From: Planctomycetota bacterium
GTDB taxonomy: Bacteria > Planctomycetota > Phycisphaerae > UBA1845 > PWPN01
Direction of reading: 5' to 3'
Length of the DNA: 13,068 nucleotides
Assembly (NCBI GenBank): GCA_016209665.1
Contig: JACQVT010000151.1
Span: forward strand, 1 to 13,068
Shown: one piece after another, positions 1-6,010 of the stretch
Numbering within the stretch: the stretch's first letter is position 1
Layout: each line of letters opens with the position of its first letter
Program-made: the position numbers and the translations under genes
The notes under the pieces: model-generated
Databases searched by the model: none
What the model saw: only the letters and a program-made list of their open reading frames with translations
Told to the model about the DNA's origin: nothing

Positions 1-307
1 CCGCCAGCGTCGCCGCCAGCAGGATGAGCGTGACCACGGCCCCCGCCCGGATCGAGACCTGCCCGCTGGCGATCGGCCGGTCCTTCTTCATCGGGTGCAG
101 CCGGTCGCGATGGCGATCGAGGATGTCGTTGAACACGTAGCCGGCCGACGACGCCAGGCAGAACGCCGCGAACGCCAGCAGCGACAGCGCAACCGCGTAG
201 CGATCGCCCACCTTCTTGCCGAAGGCGTTGCCGAACGCCAGGGCCGCGAACACGAACAGGTTCTTGATCCATTGCGGCGGGCGGATGAGCTGAACGTAGG
301 CGTTCAT
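1..307 (-). CDS. UbiA-family prenyltransferase, resembling decaprenyl-phosphate phosphoribosyltransferase (partial)
   Basis: The first 102 residues are in the window and the 3' part lies beyond base 1. The N-terminus has the LIRPPQWIKNLFVF pattern that opens the phosphoribosyl-transferring branch of the UbiA superfamily. It is followed by a hydrophobic span (about residues 40-58) and the Mg-binding NDxxDxxxD motif (N60, D61, D64, D68), with HPxKxxRPIASG just after it. This family is membrane-embedded; the branch it resembles moves phosphoribosyl from PRPP to a polyprenyl phosphate, feeding arabinose-type cell-envelope sugars. ATG at 307 is the natural start because the family's usual N-terminus begins there; no clear ribosome binding site precedes it. 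The family assignment is firm. The exact substrate is inference, since the C-terminal half is not visible. Confidence 0.85.
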   Translation of the reverse strand, partial: MNAYVQLIRPPQWIKNLFVFAALAFGNAFGKKVGDRYAVALSLLAFAAFCLASSAGYVFNDILDRHRDRLHPMKKDRPIASGQVSIRAGAVVTLILLAATLA

Positions 308-450
308 GAGGCGATATCGTGGGCGATTTCCCGCCCGAATTCAACCGCAGGGGCCCGGGCCAACCTCCCGGGTGTGGCCAGACGAGCAGACGGGCAGGTC
401 AGAGCGCAGCGCCGACCCGCCCTCGCAATCCAATACCACCCCGGCGCATG

Positions 451-520
451 ACGGGGCCGGGCCCCGTGTCAGCGGCCGTCGGTCCAAGTCGCATCGTCCT
501 GGCAGGTCTGCGACCTTGCC
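451..520. repeat. Two short inverted repeats downstream of the transposase remnant
   Basis: Bases 451-467 form a perfect 7-bp stem (acggggc / gccccgt) around a cgg loop. Bases 501-520 form ggcaggtc / gacc-t-tgcc, an 8-bp stem with one bulged base. Neither is followed by a T run, so intrinsic termination is doubtful. They lie in the 269-bp gap between the prenyltransferase start and the transposase remnant, where I see no gene and no trace of the missing transposase C-terminus. Their arms differ from each other, so they are not copies of one REP unit. Confidence 0.4.
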
Positions 521-576
521 GTACTTTGCCGCACGGGCAGAGGGGTAGGGCAGAGCGCACCGTCAACCTGCCTTCA

Positions 577-933
577 TTATCTGGCTACCTTGGCGTCGGT
601 CTGCACGGGGAACGGTTTTGACCGGCCCTGGTAGAGGTGGCGGATGCCGGTGGCATGATAACGAGCGTGCCGGCGCACGGTGTGCGTGTGCGTCAGCCTA
701 CAGACAAACGCAAGCGGTCCTCCATCCTCGCGCGACCAGAGGACCATGTGCCAGTAATTGGGCATGAGACCGTAGGCGAGGAGTCCGATCGGCGGGCGGC
801 GATGGGCCTTGACCAGCACCCGCTCGAAGACGTCGGAGTTTTCGGGCTTGGGCAACCACGGCAGCCGACCCGCCGCACGATTGAGCACGTGGCAGACCAG
901 ACCGCCCGGAGCCCCGCGGTCCTGCCGAAGCAT
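577..933 (-). pseudogene. Truncated REP-associated tyrosine transposase (RAYT, Y1/IS200-like)
   Basis: This 118-residue frame matches the N-terminal half of RAYT proteins: APGGLVCHVLNR near the start, LLAYGLMPN before the HUH position, then LTHTHT and YQGRSKPFPVQTD. Family members usually run to roughly 200 residues or more and carry the nucleophilic tyrosine in a YVERNPLRA-type helix. Here the frame stops right after PVQTD, before that helix, and no continuation is visible in any frame down to base 308. The HUH motif is also broken. Residues 59-62 read NYWH where NHxH is expected, a single CAC-to-TAC change at 754-756. Loss of both the metal-binding His and the tyrosine means it should be catalytically dead. 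The start at 933 fits the family's N-terminus. RAYTs normally act on hairpin repeats nearby. Confidence 0.8.
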
Positions 934-965
934 GGGAACGGACCATCGTCACCGGAACAGTGTGT

Positions 966-1025
966 CAAAACTAGCTGCGTCCCCTTAAAGCTGGCCAAAA
1001 CGGCCTCCGTCCCCTTGAAGCCGGC
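966..1025. repeat. Two tandem 30-bp repeats upstream of the RAYT remnant
   Basis: Two imperfect copies with a period of 30 bp (966-995 and 996-1025) share caaaac, then c-t-c/g-cgtcccctt, then aagc-gg. Read on the minus strand, each contains AAGGGGACG followed by GTTTTG, and together they sit 33 bp upstream of the transposase start. From memory, AAGGGGACG...TTTTGACACA sequences often occur beside RAYT genes in diverse bacteria, so these are probably target or flanking units of that element. The tandem repetition is seen directly; the link with RAYT is inferred from position and that recollection. Confidence 0.6.
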
Positions 1026-1050
1026 TGGGAACCGGCCCCTGACCTCGAGG

Positions 1051-1280
1051 GCACTGGAAAGGAGAACCGTATATCACAGCCGCGGCATGAACGTGCTGTC
1101 CGTGGCGGCGAGCGACCCGGCCATCAGCGTTGACCCACGGGAGTGATTGGCGAGCGAGATGTACCTGGTGACGGCCACGCCGCCGGCGGGCTACCAGACG
1201 AACGGCGAGCCGGTGCACATTCTGGTCCGCACCGACCTGGCGGCCGAGCCGCTCATCCGCATCCCCGTGCGGGTCTTTAA
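1051..1280 (+). pseudogene. Decayed C-terminal fragment resembling a DUF1573-type protein
   Basis: In one plus-strand frame, residues encoded at 1087-1143 (MNVLSVAASDPAISVDPRE) and at 1147-1278 (YLVTATPPAGYQTNGEPV, then HILVRTD and PLIRIPVRVF) read like the last beta strands of an immunoglobulin-like domain. Planctomycete DUF1573 proteins end in this way, with a TDxxxEPxIxIPVxxxV pattern. A TGA at 1144-1146 interrupts the frame between the two parts. Upstream the similarity fades around 1051, and downstream it stops at about 1280, where GC-rich hairpins begin. It has no visible start, and the usual N-terminal two-thirds are missing. I read it as a gene remnant left by a rearrangement, perhaps linked to the adjacent transposase. 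The family call rests on pattern only, so it is moderate. Confidence 0.5.
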
Positions 1281-1297
1281 TTCGGCCCAAAGCGGCT

Positions 1298-1329
1298 CGG
1301 GCCGCCGGACCTTTCGGCCCGGCGGCCCG
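1298..1329. repeat. Strong GC-rich inverted repeat, 11-bp perfect stem
   Basis: The arms cgggccgccgg (1298-1308) and ccggcggcccg (1319-1329) pair perfectly around a 10-base loop. It is the longest uninterrupted stem I found in the window. It lies between the decayed plus-strand gene and the flagellin 3' end and could stop transcription from either side, but no T run follows on either strand. Confidence 0.55.
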
Positions 1330-1352
1330 CAGCTTGCCTCTCCCCAGACAGA

Positions 1353-1382
1353 CACCGGGGTCCTTTCCCCGCACCCCCGGTG
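1353..1382. repeat. Inverted repeat, 8-bp perfect stem
   Basis: The arms caccgggg (1353-1360) and ccccggtg (1375-1382) flank a 14-base loop. It is the second of three consecutive hairpins in the 190 bp beyond the flagellin stop codon. Confidence 0.5.
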
Positions 1383-1388
1383 GTTCCG

Positions 1389-1418
1389 GGTGGCCGTTAC
1401 CCCGACGTACCGGCCACC
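1389..1418 (-). terminator. Hairpin 55 bp after the flagellin stop, possible terminator
   Basis: The arms ggtggccg and cggccacc (1389-1396 and 1411-1418) form a perfect 8-bp stem with a 14-base loop. It is the first hairpin met by RNA polymerase leaving the flagellin gene. The missing U tract makes a classic intrinsic terminator uncertain. With the two hairpins beyond it, it may instead protect an abundant mRNA from 3' exonucleases. Confidence 0.35.
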
Positions 1419-1472
1419 GCGAATGCCCCTCCAGAAAGCAACCGCAACCTCAACTGTCGCGCCCCCTGCTCA

Positions 1473-2882
1473 TCAACCCAACAACAGGGCCAAGATGTTG
1501 GCCTGCTGGCTGTTGGCCAGCCCGAGCACCGAAACCGCCGCGCTCAGCAGGGTCTGCTGGCGCTGGAGCGCCGCCGTCTCCATGGCGTAGTCCGCACCCT
1601 CGATCTGCTCGACCGCCGACGTCAGACTCTCCTTCGTCGCGCTCAGGATGTTGGTCGACGCGCCGAGTTGGTACTTGTTGAACGTGCCCACGCGGGCGGC
1701 CAGGTTGGCCACCTGCGAGGCGGCCTTGCGGGCGATCGCCACGGCACTGTTCCCTGAGACGCTGAGGTTCTGTGAACCGCCGCTCCTCAGGTCGGTGAGA
1801 TAGCCGAGGTCGGACCGGCCCAGTTCGGCGGCGTTGATGCCGGCCAGCCCCAGGCTGACCCGGCTGTTGCTGTCGCTGGCCAACTGGAACGTCGCCCCGC
1901 CGCCGGTGATGGTGACCGACAAGTTGGCGTTGACGACGTTCTTGGCCAGGTTGAAGCTGAGGCTGACGCCGGCGCCGGTGTAGAACACCTCGGTGCCCTG
2001 AGCGTTGGCCTGCTCGTTGTTGACGCGGACCTTGGCGTCCACGCCGACCGTCTTGTTGACGGTGGCGGCGTTCATGAAGGTCTCGGAGCCGTCGAGGACC
2101 TGGACGCTGACGAAGGCATCGGAGCCGGTGGTCGTAGACATGAAGGCGATGTTGGCACTCTGGGCCGCCGCGGACACGCCGGTGATGCTCTTCTGGGCCA
2201 CGACCGCGGCCATGATGTTCACTCCGGTCGTACCGTTGGACAGGGCGATGGTGGCGGTTCCGAGCTTGCCGGTGATTTGGACCGTGGTCGCGGCAGAGAG
2301 AGCCGCCGCCGTCGTCGCCGTCGTCACGGCACTGCCCCGGGTGGCCGCCGCGGTCACGTTCACCGACAGCGTGAGGTTGCCGGTGACGTTCGGATTGCGG
2401 CGATAGACGGCCAGGTTCTTGACCGACGCCGTACTGTTGGTGATCACGCCGATGCGATTCTCACCATTGAAAATGTTCTTGCCGTTGAACGATGCGGTGT
2501 TCACCAGGCGGTCCAGGGCGTCGACGGACTCGTCGATCTGGGCCTGGTAGGCAGCCCGCTCCGAGACCGAGATCGAGGCGTCCGAGCCTTTCTGGGCCAG
2601 CTCCTCGATCTGGCTGACGAGGCTGCTGATCTCGGTCAGGGTGCCATCGGCCACGTCGAGCATCTGTTGTGACCGGCTGTTGTTGTCGAGGGAGGCGTTC
2701 ACCGCGGCCAACTGGCTGTTGAGTGAGTTCAACGCCACCAGCCCCGCCGGGTCGTCCGAGGCCCGATTGATGCGCTTGCCGGTCGCCAGGCGCTCCATCG
2801 TGCCGGCGTTCTGAGCGTTCAGGCTGCTGATGGCCTGCACGAGCCGCAGGACCGTCGATGATGATCCAATTGTCAGTGCCAC
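1473..2882 (-). CDS. fliC: Flagellin, the filament subunit
   Basis: The 469-residue protein has both conserved flagellin ends. The N-terminal D0/D1 helices (about 1-140) include RLATGKRINRASDDPAGL and the SFNGKNIFNG turn. The C-terminal D1/D0 part (about 375-469) includes ARVGTFNKYQLGAS and ends in QQANILALLLG. These ends pair to form the filament core after export through the flagellar type III apparatus. The middle (about 145-370) is a Ala/Thr/Val-rich, Lys/Cys-poor variable region. It contains a stretch like the flagellin hook-IN motif, ending STTTGSDAFVSVQVL. The start is GTG at 2882, supported by an AAAAGGGG element seven bases upstream. No chaperone, cap or other flagellar gene is adjacent, so it is probably a stand-alone unit under its own promoter. 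Confidence 0.95.
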   Translation of the reverse strand: MALTIGSSSTVLRLVQAISSLNAQNAGTMERLATGKRINRASDDPAGLVALNSLNSQLAAVNASLDNNSRSQQMLDVADGTLTEISSLVSQIEELAQKGSDASISVSERAAYQAQIDESVDALDRLVNTASFNGKNIFNGENRIGVITNSTASVKNLAVYRRNPNVTGNLTLSVNVTAAATRGSAVTTATTAAALSAATTVQITGKLGTATIALSNGTTGVNIMAAVVAQKSITGVSAAAQSANIAFMSTTTGSDAFVSVQVLDGSETFMNAATVNKTVGVDAKVRVNNEQANAQGTEVFYTGAGVSLSFNLAKNVVNANLSVTITGGGATFQLASDSNSRVSLGLAGINAAELGRSDLGYLTDLRSGGSQNLSVSGNSAVAIARKAASQVANLAARVGTFNKYQLGASTNILSATKESLTSAVEQIEGADYAMETAALQRQQTLLSAAVSVLGLANSQQANILALLLG

Positions 2883-2889
2883 TGCTGGT

Positions 2890-2897
2890 CCCCTTTT
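2890..2897 (-). promoter_or_regulatory. Ribosome binding site of the flagellin gene
   Basis: On the minus strand AAAAGGGG sits seven bases before the GTG at 2882. It is the reason to accept this non-ATG start: residues 1-5 (MALTI) also match the usual beginning of flagellins. Confidence 0.6.
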
Positions 2898-3354
2898 CTT
2901 GCCCGATCGAAGTTACCTGGACCCACCGACGTGGGACCGAAGCAACGGTAAGATATAACTCGCGCTGTCAAGTCAAGACGGGAGGATTTTTTCGCGAGCC
3001 ATTTATCTGGCCCTGTGGCAAGGATTTGAAGGCGCGAACTTGATTTTCTCCGCCCGAGTCCGCTTTTGGAGCGATGTCGGGCGGCGTCGGTGAGTGCCGT
3101 GCAGTGCCGTGATTACCAGACCCTGCCCGATGATGCGGGCGTCGACGACGCCCGGCGCATCGACGGGGCTCCAGGCGAGCGGCGCACCTTGGCGATCTCA
3201 CGCGGGTTGGCCGCCGAGGACCTGCGCTGGCCGCTTCCTGCCAAGCAATTGCATTGCCGGCAGCGGCGTTCTAGACTGGCGCGGAATGGGACCGTATCGG
3301 GCGGCCTCGACGCGCCCGCAGTCCGGCCGGCGGCCGGGCCCGGGAGCGCGGGCT
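2898..3354. other. Non-coding region between divergent flagellin and ACT-protein genes
   Basis: About 500 bp separate the two divergent starts. The flagellin side (2940-3060) is relatively AT-rich and holds the candidate promoter elements. From 3060 on the composition returns to high GC. The open frames crossing the stretch have no recognisable sequence and look like chance products of the composition. I see no further gene or repeat. Confidence 0.5.
3003..3029 (-). promoter_or_regulatory. Possible sigma-28-like flagellin promoter
   Basis: On the minus strand TCAAATCC (3029-3022) and CCAGATAA (3010-3003) are 11 bases apart, the spacing of the enterobacterial FliA consensus TAAAGTTT-N11-GCCGATAA. 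The -10 half matches 6 of 8 positions and the -35 half only 4 of 8. Transcription would start near 2996 and leave a leader of about 110 bases. A TTGACTTGACA stretch closer to the gene (about 2968-2978) is a rival sigma-70-type -35, but it has no good -10 at normal spacing. Confidence 0.3.
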
Positions 3355-3376
3355 GCTATAGAATAGCTGTCAGGGA
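3355..3376 (+). promoter_or_regulatory. Possible -10 region and ribosome binding site of the ACT-protein gene
   Basis: GCTAT-aga-ATAGC (3355-3367) is a small dyad that contains TAGAAT (3359-3364), five of six matches to a -10 box. Upstream is GC-rich with no -35 box. AGGGA at 3372-3376 stands eight bases before the ATG at 3385 and is a good Shine-Dalgarno. If the -10 is real, the leader would be only about 14 bases. Confidence 0.35.
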
Positions 3377-3384
3377 CGCAACGT

Positions 3385-3927
3385 ATGGCGAACTACGCAC
3401 TGGTGACGGCGTCCGGTAAGGACCGTCCGGGGATCGTGGCCGCGATCACCGGGGTCCTGCTGGAGCAGGACTGCAACATCGAAGACTCGCAGATGGCCCG
3501 GCTCGGACCGGACTTCGCCTGCATGTTGATGATCCGTATGCCCGAAGGGATGGTCAGCGAGCAACTCACGCGGAGCCTGGCCCCCGTCGCCGCCGAGTTT
3601 GGTTTGCGGACCCACGCCCAGGACCTTCGGCCCGAGGAGGCCGGCGAGACGCGCCCCGATCAACCCAAGCACGTCATCCACGTTTATGGGGCGGACCGCA
3701 AGGGCATCGTCCACCGCATCAGCCGCCACCTGGCCGACCGCAGCGTTAACATCACCAACCTGCATACCGAGGTGATTCATCACGCCAGTCCGCTGTACGT
3801 GATGATGATCGAGGTGGAAGTCCCACCCTTCGTCGATGCCGGCCGGTTACACGACGAACTGTCCGCCCTCGGCAAGCAGATCGATGTTGTCGTCTCCATG
3901 AAACCCAAAGACGACGCGCGGTTCTGA
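3385..3927 (+). CDS. Double ACT-domain protein of the GcvR type
   Basis: The 180-residue protein is two ACT domains in tandem and little else. The first covers about residues 3-78, with GKDRPGIV at 11-18 and NIEDSQM at 31-37. The second covers about 95-172, with GADRKGIVHRISRHLAD at 102-118 and SVNITNLHTEV after it. A short acidic linker (82-94) joins them. The arrangement and length match the glycine-cleavage repressor GcvR, which in enterobacteria binds glycine and sequesters the activator GcvA instead of contacting DNA. ACT domains typically bind amino acids at dimer interfaces. No glycine-cleavage gene is nearby, so the ligand and partner here are unknown. It is the only intact plus-strand gene in the window and appears monocistronic. 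The start has a good ribosome binding site. Confidence 0.85.
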   Translation: MANYALVTASGKDRPGIVAAITGVLLEQDCNIEDSQMARLGPDFACMLMIRMPEGMVSEQLTRSLAPVAAEFGLRTHAQDLRPEEAGETRPDQPKHVIHVYGADRKGIVHRISRHLADRSVNITNLHTEVIHHASPLYVMMIEVEVPPFVDAGRLHDELSALGKQIDVVVSMKPKDDARF

Positions 3928-3929
3928 GG

Positions 3930-3955
3930 ATCTCTATCGCCCCTGTGGCAGAGAT
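3930..3955. terminator. Possible bidirectional terminator between convergent genes
   Basis: atctct (3930-3935) and agagat (3950-3955) pair. Inside them gcc (3939-3941) pairs with ggc (3947-3949) around a cctgt loop, leaving an atc bulge. It fills most of the 41-bp gap between the convergent stops of the ACT-protein gene and the membrane-protein gene. There is no T run, so the evidence is mainly position. Confidence 0.4.
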
Positions 3956-3968
3956 ACGCGGCTGGACT

Positions 3969-4787
3969 TCACGCGATTGGAGACTTGAGGGGACGAGGAA
4001 GTGGCCGGTCCTCGCTCTTCTCTCCGCATTCCGGGCAGACTCCACCAGACGGGCGCTCGGAAGTCACATCCTTGTCTTTTAGCTGGCACGTCATCAACTG
4101 CCACACCGCTGTCCACCACGAATCCCGGGGCATCGCCCTTGCGGTGCCGACAGTCCCGACCAGCAACAGCGTGCTGGCGGCCAGGGATACGTACGGGCCG
4201 TAGGAAACCGGGAGGGAGCACGAGAGAAGCGAGAAGTAGCCCACCGCGGCCAGAGCGGCGGCAAACTCATGGAAGCGGGCCGCCTGCAATCCGAACCGGC
4301 TCGCCCACGTAAGGTAACTGAGAATGGCCAACCCTCCCACCATGGTGCCGGGCAACGACCACCATTCCCCGCAACGAAAAGCCTCATCGTGGTAGACGGG
4401 ACCCGTCCACAGCAGGCCAGCCCCGACCAGGGCCAACAAGATGGTGAGCGGGACGGCCAGGGCTCGGGCCAGGCGCGGCCGACCCGCCAGGCGTGCCGCA
4501 CCAACAAGCGCGATCAACCCGCCGAACAGATGGCACGCAGCGAGAGAGCAAAACGTGAAGAAGATCTCCGAGATGGGCATGTTCGGTCCGCACCACCAGT
4601 CGTACAGCTCCCACCGGATCAGGTAGGCGGGTGTCGTACTGCACTGATTGGTAAACGTGGGCAGGAAAAACGAGACTACCAAGGTCAGTCCCGCCACGAG
4701 GATGAGTGCGTCCCACAACCTGAGCTTCGTGTGCAAAGGCTGATTCTCCGCCGACGTCATCGATGCTGATGTTTCTGGCGTTGTCAT
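3969..4787 (-). CDS. Six-span membrane protein of unknown function, last gene of the sigma-kinase operon
   Basis: I do not recognise the family. The 272 residues contain about six hydrophobic segments (roughly 26-44, 72-98, 108-128, 146-164, 174-193, 197-215). The N-terminus (1-24) and the C-terminal tail (about 220-272) are polar. The loop after the first span and the loop before the fourth span carry cysteines (C49, C66, C139) and many tryptophans. The tail contains a single CPEC (251-254), resembling half of a zinc ribbon. The ATG at 4787 overlaps the stop of the upstream regulator as ATGA, and AGGAAAGG lies ten bases before it, so this start is preferred to an internal Met at residue 10. 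Being last in a coupled operon, it may be the membrane partner or the target of the regulator. Confidence 0.8.
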   Translation of the reverse strand: MTTPETSASMTSAENQPLHTKLRLWDALILVAGLTLVVSFFLPTFTNQCSTTPAYLIRWELYDWWCGPNMPISEIFFTFCSLAACHLFGGLIALVGAARLAGRPRLARALAVPLTILLALVGAGLLWTGPVYHDEAFRCGEWWSLPGTMVGGLAILSYLTWASRFGLQAARFHEFAAALAAVGYFSLLSCSLPVSYGPYVSLAASTLLLVGTVGTARAMPRDSWWTAVWQLMTCQLKDKDVTSERPSGGVCPECGEKSEDRPLPRPLKSPIA

Positions 4788-6010
4788 GACAGCACAACCT
4801 TTCCTGCGGGTGCAACTGATCCCCGCTCGATGAGTTCCACATCGAGGAGGACGTGTTGCGGCTGGAGGCCCGTCTCATCCATGAGGCGACGCTCCAGCAG
4901 CTCAACTGCCGTGCGGGCGACCTCATCGGTGCGTTGACGGATGGCCGTCATCGGGGGAGTCAGGGCCCGGGCAAACTCGGCGTCCTCGAGGCAGACGATA
5001 GACACATCGTTGGGGATGTTCAGGCCCAGCTCCCGGCAGGCCTCGAAGACTCCCCAACCGCTATGGGCATCGTGCGCGAGAACGGCGATGGGCAGGTCCC
5101 ATTCCTTGAGCACAGGCAGAACGGCAGCGTAGCCGCCGAACCAGCGCTCATCCTCACTCGTGCCCTGGGCCGTGACGGCGTTGTCGATCCAGACCTTCCA
5201 AGCGTGCATCGGCTCCAGACCATGGTCTACCAAGGCTTGCTCGTATCCCTTCAATCGTGCGGCCGCCGACGTCGGCGTGGGCTTCTGCGTGACCATCAAC
5301 ACGCGCCGATGACCTTGGGCGAGGAGATACTCGGTAGCCAGGTAGGCCCCCTTCTCGTGGTCCGATTCCACCACGTCCACCTTCAGTCCGGGAAGGGCCC
5401 GTCCTGCCAGCACCATGGGGCAGCCGTTGAGCTTCAGCCGGACCATGGCCTCCAGGTTCTCGGTACTGTCACCCGGCAGGATGATGACCCCCTTCAGTCC
5501 CGACTCAGCGATGTGCGAGAGGTTGCGGGCCTCCAGTGCGGTCTCACCGTGGGCACTGAACAGTTGCATACCCCAGCCGCGCTCCCGGCAGGCCTCCTCG
5601 ATGGACTCGGCCATCTGTGCGGTCAGGCCACCTTCAATCTCGATGGTGGCGAGAGCGACGGTGGTTTGACCATTCGCTGCCCGGTTGGGCACGGCGGGCT
5701 GGACGAACACCCCGACGCCGGGGATACATTGCAGGTGGCCCTCTTTCTCCAAGTGACGCAGCGCTTGCCGCACGGTGATGGTGCTCACGTTAAACCGCTT
5801 GCTCAGTTCCCGCAGCGAGGGTAGTCGGGTGCCGCCGTTGAAATCCCCTTGATCGAGCCGCCAGCGCAGGGCGTCGCAGACCGACTGATACAAGAATCGT
5901 CTCTTGTCCCTCCCCGGTTTGCGGCCGCTTCTTGGCTTGGCGCCCTTCTTGGCTGTCGACGGGCGCCGGGGGATTGAGCAACTGGCAATGGACGCACTCA
6001 TTCGACTCAT
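4784..6010 (-). CDS. GntR-type DNA-binding domain fused to LacI-type ligand-binding domain, transcriptional regulator
   Basis: The protein has 408 residues. A basic tail (about 15-38, rich in Lys/Arg) leads into a GntR winged helix (about 38-104). Its landmarks are LYQSVCDALRWRLDQGDF, LPSLRELSKRFNVSTITVRQAL and LEKEGHLQCIPGVGVFV. From about 116 to 395 it has the periplasmic-binding-protein fold used by LacI regulators: AESIEEACRERGWGMQL, SGLKGVIILPG, YLLAQGHRRVLMV, LGLNIPNDVSIVCLED and ALTPPMTAIRQ. This is the AraR-like architecture, which normally binds a sugar or related ligand and controls its uptake or use. The start at 6010 gives an ATGA overlap with the kinase stop, and the stop overlaps the next start in the same way. 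Coupling to a sigma factor and kinase instead of sugar genes is unusual. It may control its own operon. Confidence 0.92.
   Translation of the reverse strand: MSRMSASIASCSIPRRPSTAKKGAKPRSGRKPGRDKRRFLYQSVCDALRWRLDQGDFNGGTRLPSLRELSKRFNVSTITVRQALRHLEKEGHLQCIPGVGVFVQPAVPNRAANGQTTVALATIEIEGGLTAQMAESIEEACRERGWGMQLFSAHGETALEARNLSHIAESGLKGVIILPGDSTENLEAMVRLKLNGCPMVLAGRALPGLKVDVVESDHEKGAYLATEYLLAQGHRRVLMVTQKPTPTSAAARLKGYEQALVDHGLEPMHAWKVWIDNAVTAQGTSEDERWFGGYAAVLPVLKEWDLPIAVLAHDAHSGWGVFEACRELGLNIPNDVSIVCLEDAEFARALTPPMTAIRQRTDEVARTAVELLERRLMDETGLQPQHVLLDVELIERGSVAPAGKVVLS

Noticed and set aside
95..451. Plus-strand open frame across the prenyltransferase start
   Set aside because: It is antisense to the UbiA-family coding sequence and Arg/Gln/Glu-rich without a recognisable domain.
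384..562. Imperfect direct repeat gggcagg-cagagcgca near 391-409 and 545-559
   Set aside because: Similarity is short and interrupted and does not extend into a recognisable unit, so I did not call it a repeat element.
3011..3950. The 10-mer ccctgtggca occurring at 3011-3020 and 3941-3950
   Set aside because: Many shared 10-mers are expected by chance in 13 kb, and the flanking bases do not match.
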